DNA of 64,000 nt from Bradyrhizobium erythrophlei (GTDB lineage Bacteria > Pseudomonadota > Alphaproteobacteria > Rhizobiales > Xanthobacteraceae). The DNA lies in the NCBI GenBank assembly GCA_900129675.1, contig FSRD01000001.1, positions 6,065,501-6,129,500 of the forward strand, written 5' to 3'. The notes beneath the pieces were generated by a model. The model was not told the DNA's origin. It searched no databases and saw only the letters and a program-made list of their open reading frames with translations. How positions within the stretch are numbered: the stretch's first letter is position 1; each line of letters begins with the position of its first letter. Position numbers and translations under genes: made by a program. This document shows, piece after piece, positions 15,847-24,946 of this stretch.

Positions 15847-16857
15847 ATGAGAGATCTTGTCAGGCTCATTGTTTGGATGGTCGTAGATCTGTTTCGGTCG
15901 TGGGCAGCGCTCGAGGCGGAAATTCTGACGTTGCGGCAGCAGATAAACGTTCTGCGGCGAACCGCTCCTAAGAAACAAACCTTCAGCTCCATCGACCGAT
16001 TGATTTTTGTTTGCCTCTATCGGCTTGGCGTTCGCCATGCGCTGGCGATTGTTAAGCCGGAAACCGTAATCAAATGGCATCGCGCTGGCTTCCGATTATA
16101 TTGGCGCTGGAAATCGAAAGCGCGGGGTGGCAGGCCAACGGTTCCGTTGGAGATACGCAAGCTTATCCGCGAGATGAGCATTGCCAATCCTCTGTGGGGA
16201 GCGCCTCGGATCCATGGAGAACTCCTCAAGCTCGGCGTCGATATCGGACAGACCAGCGTGGCCAAGTACATGGTCAGGCGACGAGACCCGCCGTCCCAAG
16301 GCTGGAGGACATTCCTCCGCAATCACGCTGATGGGATTGCTGCGATGGATATGTTCGTCGTGCCGACAATCTCGTTTCGCCTGCTCTATGGATTGCTGAT
16401 CATGGGGCACGGCCGGCGACATATTCTGTGGTTTGGCGTCACAGCGCATCCGACCGCAGAATGGATCGCAAATCAGATCACGGAAGCATGCGGCTGGGAA
16501 CAAGCTCCCCGCTATCTCATTCGTGACCGGGACGGGGCCTATGGTGAGGTCTTCATCCGAAGGCTTCGATCAATGGGCATTCGCGATCGACCGACGTCGC
16601 CGCGCTCTCCGTGGGACAATGGATATGCTGAAAGGCTGATCGGTTCGATCCGCAGGGAATGCCTTGACCACGTTGTTGTGTTCAGCGAGCGCCATCTCCG
16701 TCACCTACTGCTATCGTACATGAAATATTACAATGGGGCCCGCACGCATCTATCCCTGGAGAAGGATGCACCGGTCTCGCGCGCCGTCGATCGCGCCGGG
16801 CACATTCTTTGTCGCCCAATCCTGGGCGGGCTGCATCACCAATATGCCCGGATTTAA
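15847..16857 (+). CDS. Integrase-core (DDE) transposase
   Basis: 336 residues, apparently intact. The N-terminal part is a helix-turn-helix-like region (LRQQINVLRR, ETVIKWHRAGFRLYWRW). The integrase core has the catalytic triad in IAAMDMFVV (Asp), LIRDRDGAYG (Asp) and NGYAERLIGSIRRE (Glu). It is the full-length relative of the remnants at 1-276, 23865-24880 and 59862-60251. No matching terminal repeats are seen around it, unlike the copy at 23805-24896, so it may no longer be mobile by itself. Confidence 0.88.
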   Translation: MRDLVRLIVWMVVDLFRSWAALEAEILTLRQQINVLRRTAPKKQTFSSIDRLIFVCLYRLGVRHALAIVKPETVIKWHRAGFRLYWRWKSKARGGRPTVPLEIRKLIREMSIANPLWGAPRIHGELLKLGVDIGQTSVAKYMVRRRDPPSQGWRTFLRNHADGIAAMDMFVVPTISFRLLYGLLIMGHGRRHILWFGVTAHPTAEWIANQITEACGWEQAPRYLIRDRDGAYGEVFIRRLRSMGIRDRPTSPRSPWDNGYAERLIGSIRRECLDHVVVFSERHLRHLLLSYMKYYNGARTHLSLEKDAPVSRAVDRAGHILCRPILGGLHHQYARI

Positions 16858-17127
16858 TTTACGACAGGCACAACGATGGGCATTGGCGCCGCTGACCGTA
16901 TGACTTATCGGTGCCTTGTCCTGCTGCTCGCTGACTGGATCAGCCGGCGGGAAGATGCTGTCATATATCGCGCGAGCTTCTCGAATTAGGCAGGCGCGCA
17001 CAGCCCCTACTTTGAAGCTCTGCAAACGGTAACGAAGGAACAAAAGCTCGTGACTGGCCGCGCGCCGAGCATCCCAACGTCACTAGGCATTTCTCCCGCA
17101 GGTTGGGCTGTGAAGCTGCTCATCAGG
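16858..17127. other. Region with no gene seen
   Basis: Sequence downstream of the transposase. No family-matching frame and no terminal repeat of the TGTGTGTACC type are present. Confidence 0.5.
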
Positions 17128-17343
17128 TCATGCACGCCACTCGCCTTCAGCGTTAGCAGCCGATCGAGCGGATGCTTTGGCCGCATCAACATGCGAAGCT
17201 TTCTCAGCTCGCCGCTCGTAGTCGTCGGCAAGGGCCTTAAGCTGACCCGCAATCGCTCGGTCGGTCATGGTTTGGGCAGCGCGGAGCAAACTCTGTGCTG
17301 TTTTTAAGTATTCCTTGCCTCGTCGTGAGATCCGAAACGTCAT
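17128..17343 (-). CDS. Small helical hypothetical protein
   Basis: 71 residues starting MTFRISRRGKEYLKTAQSLL, almost entirely predicted helix and rich in Ala, Arg and Glu; cytoplasmic. Similar short proteins are common in Bradyrhizobium but have no known role. Met 17343 is chosen over the longer frame because GAGGG lies a few bases upstream and its ATGA overlaps the stop of the preceding gene, so the two form a coupled pair. Confidence 0.6.
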   Translation of the reverse strand: MTFRISRRGKEYLKTAQSLLRAAQTMTDRAIAGQLKALADDYERRAEKASHVDAAKASARSAANAEGEWRA

Positions 17344-17561
17344 AGAGCCCTCGCGCGGTTCTCTGGCGCCTGGTTTAGGGTGATTTGGAGCCAGGGCAGC
17401 CAATTGCGGTCACTCGCCCGGCGAGCTCTGAAGCGATCGACGCACTTCTTGGAACAAAGGGGCGTTCGCCACGAGTAGTGCCGGACGAGACCAAACTTGC
17501 CATCACAAACTGCGCATCGCGCGGCTCTGCCACATCTAAGACTTTCGGAGCGGTTGGGCAT
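17340..17561 (-). CDS. Small zinc-ribbon-like hypothetical protein
   Basis: 73 residues with CAVCDGKFGLVRHY and then LCSKKCVDRFRARRA. The CxxC...CxxxC spacing suggests a zinc-binding treble-clef or ribbon. It overlaps the next gene by ATGA. The function is unknown; such short Cys-rich proteins often bind nucleic acid or zinc. Confidence 0.6.
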   Translation of the reverse strand: MPNRSESLRCGRAARCAVCDGKFGLVRHYSWRTPLCSKKCVDRFRARRASDRNWLPWLQITLNQAPENRARAL

Positions 17562-18009
17562 TTTAGCCTCCTCTTGGTTTTATCGCAGATGTTCGTCGAT
17601 CATCCTTTTTTTACCGTCGCACTTCATGAGCCTGTGCGCTTTTCCAACGCATGCAGCCTAAGACGATCGCGATCAGCAGCTCAATTGAACGTAGGTAATC
17701 GTCTGGCATCTAGAGGGATTACGGAACGCTACAAAAAGTTTATGGCGGTCACCCTTAAAGCCGACCACTTCCGCTAATGGGATGGTCTCGACCCGGCGAC
17801 CGCACAATCCTCGGCAAGATATCGAAGCACGGCAATCGCTACCAGCAGCGTCTCTGACAACATCACTACGGGATCTCTCGGCAGACGGCTGCCGTTGAGG
17901 CTCGCCTTGCGCACGCCAGTCCAGCCGGTCCCGGCTCTCATCTGAAACGAACTAGACCGGCATTTTTTTGGAGTCGCTCCCGCCTCTAATTCGCATTCCA
18001 GAAAACGAA
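17562..18009. other. Region with no gene seen
   Basis: About 450 bp of non-coding or decayed DNA between the zinc-ribbon gene and the terminator of the DUF417 gene. The open frame 17385-17777 is an antisense shadow of the small zinc-ribbon gene plus non-coding sequence. Confidence 0.45.
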
Positions 18010-18040
18010 ATCGCCGGCGAGCGTGAAACTCGCCGGCGAT
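18010..18040 (-). terminator. Intrinsic terminator of the DUF417 gene
   Basis: A perfect 12-bp stem (ATCGCCGGCGAG with CTCGCCGGCGAT, 7-nt loop) lies 26 bp beyond the stop of the minus-strand gene. On the minus strand it is followed by TTTCGTTTTC. Confidence 0.75.
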
Positions 18041-18065
18041 GCATCGCCATCAGCAGAGTGCCACC

Positions 18066-18572
18066 TTATTGCCGCGTCAAGCGAACCACGTCCTGCCTCA
18101 GGAGATAGAGCGAGACGGCGAGCAGAACGACGTCCTTCATCAGGAAGGGGACGTTGCCCGTCATCGCAGGAAAGCCTCCCGCGGCAACGTCCCACCCCTC
18201 CGGCATGAACGGAATGATGGTGACCCTCGCGATGAAGGTGCCGGTCGAGCCGAGGGCGCCAAGAACGCCGAGCCGCTTGTCCCGGAAGCCCGCAAGAAGT
18301 AGGGACCCGAAGGTCCACTCCGAGACGCCAAGGAAATAGCTGGCGCCGGCGTGGCCAAAGACTGGATACAGCCACCAGATCAGCGGCCCGTTGCTGATGA
18401 ACGGGACCAGTCTTTCGAACTCGTACGGAAACCACTTCTGGTAACCGAAGAAGAAGAACATGATCACCATCGAGGCGCGGACAACGTGGTAGTCGAGATC
18501 TTCGGCAAGCAGGCCGGACCTGTGCAGCGCGCGCACAACGGGATTTTGAGTGGTGTTGGAAAGCGCAGTCAT
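18066..18572 (-). CDS. DUF417 (YkgB/RclC-like) inner-membrane protein
   Basis: 168 residues with four predicted membrane helices (VIMFFFFGYQKWFPYE, PLIWWLYPVFG, GSLLLAGF, VVLLAVSLYLL). The FGYQKWFPYE motif is characteristic of DUF417. The E. coli member RclC belongs to the reactive-chlorine response; a similar stress role here is inference. It is followed by a terminator at 18010-18040, so it is probably transcribed alone. A carboxymuconolactone-decarboxylase fragment lies just upstream. Confidence 0.85.
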   Translation of the reverse strand: MTALSNTTQNPVVRALHRSGLLAEDLDYHVVRASMVIMFFFFGYQKWFPYEFERLVPFISNGPLIWWLYPVFGHAGASYFLGVSEWTFGSLLLAGFRDKRLGVLGALGSTGTFIARVTIIPFMPEGWDVAAGGFPAMTGNVPFLMKDVVLLAVSLYLLRQDVVRLTRQ

Positions 18573-18617
18573 GGTCGTGATCCTTTCACATTCGAGATCT
18601 GACGGGGCGCGGCCGCT

Positions 18618-18740
18618 TCACGCGACTGCGGGGAAGTCGATCTCGGTGTCGTTGATGCGGTTGAAGACGTTGGTGAAGACGGTGGTCGCGAAAGCCAGGC
18701 TGATCTCCACTAGCTGGGCGTCGCTGTTCGGATCCGGCGC
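18618..18740 (-). pseudogene. Carboxymuconolactone decarboxylase-like C-terminal fragment
   Basis: The last ~35 residues (LVEISLAFATTVFTNVFNRINDTEID) match the C-terminal helix of CMD/AhpD-type proteins. The CxxC-bearing middle helix is absent; upstream of about 18745 the frame is unrelated. A second fragment abuts on the other strand. Confidence 0.55.
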
Positions 18741-18749
18741 AATTTGCCT

Positions 18750-18845
18750 TTGAACCGCTACGACCGCTCGACGTTCTACGGCGGCGACGGGCGAGGCTAC
18801 ATCGATTATCCGGCGCACGCCGACATGCCGCCGGCGGCGGTCTAG
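18750..18845 (+). pseudogene. Unidentified C-terminal fragment
   Basis: A frame reading LNRYDRSTFYGGDGRGYIDY then PAHADMPPAAV and a stop has plausible coding composition but no start. It looks like the tail of a gene truncated at about 18745. The family is not recognised. Confidence 0.3.
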
Positions 18846-19008
18846 TTCAGGACGGACGAATTACTGATGGTGCTCCGACATAAGTCCGCGTGCCGACGAC
18901 TTCTCGGTCTTCTGATCGTCCAACCACAGATCTCGCGGAATGCCGGACGGCAAGCGGACCGGGCCATTCGAACGACAGTTTCGCCGATCGAGAACCAATC
19001 GCTCCCAG

Positions 19009-19099
19009 CTTTGCATCGTTTTACGTCAACACACTTCGATTAACTCCTCCGCGAGCCGCTGCGCTCCTAGCTTTGCGGGACAGCAAGCCCATGGAAAGT
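19009..19099 (+). promoter_or_regulatory. Conserved leader upstream of small secreted protein gene
   Basis: About 90 bp starting CTTTGCATCGTTTTAC and including GAGCCGCT, TCCTAGCTTT, CGGGAC and ATGGAAAG is repeated with ~75-80% identity at 57132-57221. Both copies lie 70-110 bp upstream of a small exported-protein gene. It could be a shared promoter or leader. The flanking region 18846-19008 holds nothing recognisable. Confidence 0.5.
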
Positions 19100-19170
19100 A
19101 AGATAAGCGCGTGCGACGGATCTGCTGCCACCAGCTTTAAATTGAGAAGCATGCAAATATGGAGAATGCG

Positions 19171-19554
19171 ATGCACAAACTCGGAGTTTTCATGGCCGCC
19201 GTAGCCCTGCTATTTGTTGCTCCGGTCTTAGCCCAGGAGATGGGAGGCGCTACTGGACCGGGCAGTTCAAGGGGATTGGAGCCCACCTACAACAACGGCT
19301 ATTACAACGGCTACGATCGAGGAGGGCCCGTCCGGGCCGAAGTTGGTGCGCTCAATGGCATCAACTCATACGCCATGAGCCCGGATAATGGCCACTGCGT
19401 TCAGCGCCATCGGTCCTACGATCCGACATCCGGAACCGACATGGGCCACGATGGACGTCGCCATTCCTGTCGATCAGTTCAAGTGCAACCCGTAACAATC
19501 CCCAACAAAGGTGGGCCCGCATGGCGTTATCAGGGAGGCCCACACCCGCGGTGA
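19171..19554 (+). CDS. BA14K-like small secreted protein
   Basis: 127 residues. The signal peptide is MHKLGVFMAAVALLFVAPVLAQ. The mature chain has a Gly/Tyr-rich stretch (NNGYYNGYDRGG) and the two-Cys motif CVQRHRSYDPTSGTDMGHD followed by GRRHSC, which resembles the BA14K family of rhizobial and Brucella surface proteins. It ends WRYQGGPHPR, and the GGPHPR ending is shared with the unrelated-looking secreted protein at 37800-38096. ATG 19171 follows GGAG by six bases and is preferred to ATG 19159. Confidence 0.7.
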   Translation: MHKLGVFMAAVALLFVAPVLAQEMGGATGPGSSRGLEPTYNNGYYNGYDRGGPVRAEVGALNGINSYAMSPDNGHCVQRHRSYDPTSGTDMGHDGRRHSCRSVQVQPVTIPNKGGPAWRYQGGPHPR

Positions 19555-19717
19555 TGTTCACCAGGAGGAATAACTTGAGGCACAATGCGCGTCCTTAATC
19601 TGCAAAAAAGCGTATTGTGCCGGTTCGAAGCCGAAGGGTAATGAACCACGATGCTTAGCACCGAACCGCTTGGTTCGACAGATGTTAGCGTCCGTGTTTC
19701 AAAGAGGAGAGTGGCCG

Positions 19718-20869
19718 ATGATTGAATCGATCTTGCGCGCATTCGGCATGGCGTTCGCTATGGGATGGGAGATCCTATGGCCGTTGATTCTCGGCTTCAC
19801 GTTGTCGGCGGTTGTACAGGCGGTCGTTTCCCATCGGCAAATGAGCCGGCTTCTGCCTGACGATCGGCCGGCTTCGATTGCAAAAGCTCTTGCCCTCGGC
19901 GCAGCGTCGTCATCGTGCTCGTATGCGGCGGTTGCGATCTCTCGCTCGATCTTCCGCAAGGGCACCGATTTCGCCGCCGCGATGGCCTTTGAAATGGCGT
20001 CCACCAACCTCGTCGTCGAACTCGCCATCATCATGCTGGTGTTCCTGGGTTGGCAGTTCACGTTGGCTGAATTTGTTGGCGCCCCGATTATGGTAGCGCT
20101 GTTGATCGTTCTCTTTCGAATCTTCCTCAACCGGCGTCTTCTGAATGAGGCAAAGGAGCAAGCCGACAAGGGCGTCGTGGGCCGGATGGAAGGCCATGCC
20201 GAAATGGACATGTCGGTCAGCGAAGGCGGCACTCTCTGGCAGCGGGTCACCTCCGAACAGGGCTTTACGGCGATCAGCCATTATTTCGTGATGGACTGGG
20301 CCTCAGTCTGGATGGACATCGCGGGCGGCCTGCTGATGGCCGGCGCGCTCGGCGCTTGGATACCCGCCGAATTCTGGCAATCGTTCTTCTTGGCCGACTA
20401 CCCGCTCCTCGCGAAAATATGGGGACCGATTATTGGTCCACTGGTGGCTGTCATCTCGTTCGTATGTTCGGTCGGGAATATTCCGTTGGCTGCCGTTCTG
20501 TGGAATGGCGGTATCAGCTTCGGCGGTGCGATAGCGTTCATTTTCGCTGATCTGATCATACTTCCGATCTTGAACATCTATCGGAAGTATTACGGTTTGA
20601 AGATGGCCGGCTTCCTGTTTGTCACTTTCTACGCGGCGATGGCGGGCGCCGCGCTGGTTGTCGAATTGATATTCGGGGCGCTTGGTCTCGTCCCTGCACA
20701 ACGCAACGCGCGCGTGGTCGAGGCGTTGGTCACGTGGAATTATACGACGTGGCTCAACATCGTGTTTCTTGTACTTGCCGGATTGCTTGTCTGGCGATTC
20801 CTGAAAACGGGCGGCCCCGCGATGTTGCGGATGATGAATAGACCAAGCGCTATGGGACACGCACATTAG
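19718..20869 (+). CDS. Permease, DUF318/ArsP-like
   Basis: 383 residues with about eight to ten membrane helices. The signature ASSSCSYAAVAISRS, then AFEMASTNLVVELA and the second-half repeat SVGNIPLAAVLWNGG, identify the UPF0718/ArsP permease family. Some members export methylarsenicals; others have no known substrate. The Cys in SSSCSY is the residue implicated in substrate contact in ArsP. ATG 19718 follows AGAGGAGA and is clearly the start. It is a single-gene unit between a small secreted protein and the tRNA fragment. Confidence 0.85.
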   Translation: MIESILRAFGMAFAMGWEILWPLILGFTLSAVVQAVVSHRQMSRLLPDDRPASIAKALALGAASSSCSYAAVAISRSIFRKGTDFAAAMAFEMASTNLVVELAIIMLVFLGWQFTLAEFVGAPIMVALLIVLFRIFLNRRLLNEAKEQADKGVVGRMEGHAEMDMSVSEGGTLWQRVTSEQGFTAISHYFVMDWASVWMDIAGGLLMAGALGAWIPAEFWQSFFLADYPLLAKIWGPIIGPLVAVISFVCSVGNIPLAAVLWNGGISFGGAIAFIFADLIILPILNIYRKYYGLKMAGFLFVTFYAAMAGAALVVELIFGALGLVPAQRNARVVEALVTWNYTTWLNIVFLVLAGLLVWRFLKTGGPAMLRMMNRPSAMGHAH

Positions 20870-21020
20870 TCGCGGAGGAAAAGTCGCAGGTGACGCGCCA
20901 AGTTTTAGCTACGGATGGACGTCTGCCCTCGACAGAACATCCAGAGAAGCTGCTCTCTCGCGCTCTCTCAGCCAAAGCGTGGGGGGCCGCGGATTTCTGT
21001 AGAAGAGAAAGTTCCCTTTT

Positions 21021-21066
21021 TACTACGAATCTGGGGTCAGGAGTTCGAATCTCTTCGGGCGCGCCA
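21021..21066 (+). repeat. tRNA-Arg 3' half (attachment-site scar)
   Basis: TACTACGAATCTGGGGTCAG, then GAGTTCGAATCTC (T-arm) and TTCGGGCGCGCCA, is the 3' half of a tRNA. The anticodon loop CTACGAA indicates Arg(ACG). No 5' half precedes it. A tyrosine integrase starts 87 bp downstream. This is the typical att core left where an integrative element recombined into a tRNA gene. Confidence 0.8.
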
Positions 21067-21152
21067 GCAATCCAAGAAGCCCTTATTTTCTGGGAATAAC
21101 TCGATAGTTCAATGGCTTCGTCCTGCCGCACTGGTATCAAGCGGTGGGATCA

Positions 21153-22861
21153 ATGGTGCGTGTCGTGCGATTAGGCCTAATACAGAATGAGCACGGCGTC
21201 TGGTGCGTGCGCCGAAAGGTACCGAAACGTCTCGAAGAGGCGGTTGCAAGGGTACGGGGCGCACCAAAGGAACGCGTGTCTTGGCTCAAGAAAACGTTGG
21301 GCACCAAGGACGAGAAGCAGGCTAAGGTCCTCGCGACACCCGTCATGATGGAGTTCGACCGCATCATCGCGCAAGCGGAGGCGCTTCTTGTCGAGCGTCC
21401 GGTGCGGACAGAGCTGACCGAAGCTGAAATCAAACGGATCGCCGATTACTTCTACGCTCATGAACTCAATGGGGACGAGGCGTTGCGCGAGGAGGGCATC
21501 GGCTCCGATCCCGTGTTTGCAAACGTCCACCGTCAGCCTGCCGAAGCGGGCGTCGGGTTCGAAACACGGTTCGACGTTACCGAAGAGGCGGGATCGGGGT
21601 TGTCAGACCGCATGATGCACAAGGTTGAAGAGGATGCTTCGGTCGTCTTGCTTGCAGCCAAGAAGGCGTTGGCACGCGGTAATATCAACTTCATTCGTTA
21701 CGAGCTGAACGAGTTGCTTCAGTTGTTTCGGATCAATCTGGACCCGGCTTGCGCCGACTGCCGCAAGGTCGCCCGCGCCGTGATCCAAGCGGAGGTTCGC
21801 GCCTTAGAGGATGTCTTAGCGCGCAACCGGGGTGCCGCGATTGATAGTCCTAAATTGCCCGAGCCTAACACCGATGCCCCGGTGTCGAGTTGTTCCCTGC
21901 GTGCCGCCTACCAAGGCTGGGTGACAAAGTGGAAGCTCGTCCAATCTCTACACGAATGGAGTTCGCGCGCGCGATTGACCGCTTTATCGAGCTACATGGT
22001 GATTTGGATGTGGCTCAGATCAACAGGAAGCATGTTCGTGAGTTTCGCGATGCGGCGCAACTCGTTCCAAAGCAACGAGCAGGAAAGCTCAGAAAAGCAG
22101 CTTTGCCAGAACTTGCAAAATGGTCGCGCGAGCATCCCGGTACGATATGTATCGGTGCAGCCACCATCAACAAATGGCTGACATGTCTTCAAGGCGTGCT
22201 GAACTGGGCACGCAAGAACGGTGTCATTCCTGATGAAATCCCTTGGACCGATCCGGTAGCGGGGATGCGGTTAAAGGTTCCTCGATCCAAACGGCGACCT
22301 TGGGAGCCGGAGGAGCTTTCGGTCCTCTTCGGTTCGCCGATTTACACCCAAGGTGCGCGCCCGAAAGGCGGAAAGGGGGAGGCGGCGTATTGGTTGCCAC
22401 TGCTGGCGCTCTACAGCGGCGCTCGACTGAACGAACTCGCGCCTATTTGCGTGAATGACGTGAAACGCGATGCTTCTTCAGGGTTCCACTTCTTGACTGT
22501 GATCGAGGACGAGGAAGAAGGCCGAAGCCTCAAGACCGAAACTTCCGTCCGGGCAGTGCCCATCCACCCAGAGCTGGTGCGTATTGGGTTCATAGAGTTT
22601 GTCGAGCATGCGCGGAGGAGCGGTGGTCCAACAGCCCGCCTTTTTCCCAAGCTCCAGCAGGGTTCAAAGGGCGGATTTGGCGAAGCGTTTTCGAAGTGGT
22701 TTGGTCGTTACAAGCGAGCCCTCGGCATCGACAATGAGAAGAGCGTCTTTCATTCGTTCCGCCATGGCTTCAAGGACGCATTGCGCGCTGCGGGCGTGAA
22801 CGAAGGCGTCAATGATGCACTAACGGGCCACAGCGGAGGCAACACCGTAGCGCGGGGCTAG
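21153..22861 (+). pseudogene. Tyrosine site-specific integrase, frameshifted
   Basis: Frame one (21153 to about 21945) gives the N-terminal and SAM-like region (GVWCVRRKVPKRL, AYQGWVTKWKLV). Frame two (about 21935-22861) continues EFARAIDRFIELHGDLDVAQ and the catalytic domain with Arg in YSGARLNELAP, HxxR in HSFRHGFKDALR and His in LTGHSGG. The protein ends at GNTVARG just where the nucleophilic Tyr is expected (10 residues after the GH motif). A frameshift near 21945 and loss of the Tyr make it inactive. It belongs to the tRNA-Arg att site. Confidence 0.85.
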
Positions 22862-23037
22862 GCTTTTCCACCTGTTCCGTGGCCCTGTGGGCAGCGCTTG
22901 CTAATTTGCGGGCGGCGGGTCTTCCTTCTCGCCGGTCGCGACGATCTTCAGGGAACCGTCACGGCCGCGGATTCGACTGCGCGGGCGTGCGGCGCATGGG
23001 ACGGTTTCCCGTCTTACGGGTAGCACGGACGACAGAA

Positions 23038-23289
23038 TGGTCGAAAAAAGGAAGGCGGCACCTAAGCGGGGGAGCAGATCTCGTCGGTGACCGGCGACAA
23101 TTCCTCACGATGATGAGTCCGAGTGTAATTAAGGCGGTCAAGCAGGCCGGTCTCGAGGATGACAGACCCGCATGGGATATTATGGAGGAGGCAGCGAAAC
23201 AGTGGCTGGAACACCGGAAGGGCAAGCGGAACGAGCAAACGTGTCCGGAGCGATTGAAGACTGGAACGCTGCTGCGCGGCAAACGATGA
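23038..23289 (+). pseudogene. Small hypothetical protein, frameshifted
   Basis: Starts MVEKRKAAPKRGSRSR in one frame and continues in another as RRQFLTMMSPSVIKAVKQAG, then AWDIMEEAAKQWLEHRKGK. The second half resembles short basic/helical proteins with a ribbon-helix-helix or antitoxin look. The one-frame shift near 23080 breaks it. The interval 22862-23037 before it has no gene. Confidence 0.45.
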
Positions 23290-23301
23290 GAGTAGAGCAC
23301 C

Positions 23302-23689
23302 ATGCCGAGTGCGACCGCTCCCGAACCAAAACCAGCCGCCGCTGCGCCCCCGCCGAGTCGGCCCGCACCAACCGCGACGCAAGTTGCGCCAGCGCCTGCC
23401 CCCGCAAAGGCCGGCCCCCACCACAACTGCGGCACCCGTGCCCGCCCCAACGCAGCAACCTTCCGCCCCAAGAGACAACGCAACGCTGGAGGCGGGGCAG
23501 TTTGCGGACGAGGCTTCCTCAAAAGCCCGATGTCCGTCCGACACTGTCGTGTGGGTCAACCTGCCGTCAAAGGTCTATCACTTCGCCGAAACGAAGAGCT
23601 ACGGCACGACGAAGCGCGGTGCCTACATGTGTGAGAAAGAAGCAATCGCCGCTGAAGATCGCGCCTCGAAGACCGAGAAACATCCCTGA
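23302..23689 (+). pseudogene. Pro/Ala-rich hypothetical protein, frameshifted
   Basis: A Pro/Ala-rich linker starts in one frame (PEPKPAAAAPPPSRPAPTA) and moves near 23418 to another (TTTAAPVPAPTQQPSAP), followed by a compact C-terminal domain: CPSDTVVWVNLPSKVYHF, AETKSYGTTKRGAYMCEK. The C-terminal motif with two Cys is common in secreted rhizobial hypothetical proteins. The usual signal peptide is missing, so the gene is truncated as well as shifted. Confidence 0.5.
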
Positions 23690-23804
23690 GGTCAAATCCA
23701 AAGGGTCTGGCACAAGGAGACATCCTGCATGTTTCGGTTTGCCGTCCTCATCAGCGCATCTCTCGCTGGCTGGCGGAAGCGAAGAAGTCCGAGGAAAAAG
23801 GGGC

Positions 23805-24896
23805 TGTGTGTACCGAAAACCTCATCCGAGTGTGATGCCGCGTTGAAATCGCCTAAGCTGGCGGGATGATTGGCCTGTTCTGCTTCGCTCTGGCCGTCCT
23901 GGCCTCGCCATTCAGGTCGAAGTTACGGCTTGAGCCGAGAACGCGGTGCTTCGACATCAATTGAATGTCTTGAGGCGCAGGCCGCGTGGTCGCGTTCGGC
24001 TCACGAACTATGATCGCTGGTTCTTTATCCATCTGTATCGCTGGTTTCCAGCAATCCTGAAGGTTCTCGCAATCATCCGGCCCGAAACGCTGGTACGTTG
24101 GCATAGGGCCGGCTTTCGACGCTATTGGCGTTGGAAATCACCTCGCCGGGGAGGGCGACCGCCGATCGACATGGAGCTACGCGTATTGATCCGGCGGATG
24201 AGCATCGAAAATCCACTGTGGGTGCGCCACGCATCCACGGCGAGCTGCTCAAGCGTGGGGTTGAGGTCGCGCAGTCGAGTGTCGCCAAATACATGGTCAA
24301 GCGACGCGGGCCGCCCAGCCAGGGATGGCGCACCTTCTTGCGTAGCCATGCGCCTGAGATTGCCGCCATGGATCTGTTTGTGGTCCCGACCATTGACCTC
24401 AAACTACTGTATCGCTTTGTGATCGTGCGGATTCATCACAGAGATCTCGTATGCATCAACGTCACAGCCAACCCGACAGCGGAGTGGGTTGCACGCCAGA
24501 TCACTAAAGCATTCCCGTGGAATGAAGCTCCGCGCTACATGATCCGCGACCGGGATCGCATCTATGGTGCCGTCGTCACACGCCGGTTGCGCGCCATGGG
24601 CATCCGGGACAAGCCCACCGCAGCAGCCTCGCCTTGGCAGAATGGCTGTGCCGAACGGCTGATCGGATCGATCCGGCGTGGGTGTGTGGACCACATCATT
24701 GTCTTAGGCGAGCCGCATCTGCGCCGAATCCTGCGATCTTATGCGGACTATTACAATTCCGTCAGAACGCAACGGTCGTTGCACAGGGATGCGCCGATTG
24801 TTTGTCCGATTCGCCAGATCGGAATCGTTCGTTCACACCCGATCCTCGGCGGGCTTCACCATCATTACGTCCGGGTTTGAGTTTTCGGTACACACA
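23805..24896 (+). mobile_element. Insertion sequence with 16-bp terminal inverted repeats
   Basis: The left end TGTGTGTACCGAAAAC (23805-23820) is the inverse complement of GTTTTCGGTACACACA at the right end (24881-24896), giving a 1092-bp element. It contains one frameshifted integrase-core transposase. The right end abuts the hairpin after the mdh pseudogene. Target-site duplications are not obvious. The right-end sequence also occurs at 278-292 and 60237-60251. Confidence 0.82.
23865..24880 (+). pseudogene. Transposase of the 23805-24896 IS, frameshifted
   Basis: Same family as the intact transposase at 15847. A missing base near 23932 shifts the N-terminus (KLRLE then NAVLRHQLNVLRRR). A second shift near 24222 separates MSIENPLWV from GAPRIHGELLKRGVE. 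The catalytic residues in IAAMDLFVV, MIRDRDRIYG and NGCAERLIGSIRRG are visible. Not functional as read. Confidence 0.85.
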
Positions 24897-24897
24897 G

Positions 24898-24929
24898 CCG
24901 AAGATCGCCCGCACCTAGCCGATCTTCGG
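24898..24929 (-). terminator. Terminator-like hairpin after mdh
   Basis: A perfect 10-bp stem CCGAAGATCG/CGATCTTCGG with a 12-nt loop, 18 bp beyond the mdh stop. The expected T-tract is missing because the IS right end lies directly next to the stem. Confidence 0.65.
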
Positions 24930-24946
24930 CCAGTGGCTGAACGCAA

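Noticed and set aside
15847..16857. Complete mobile IS around the intact transposase
   Set aside because: The TGTGTGTACC terminal repeat of the related copies is absent on both sides and no other inverted repeat was seen.
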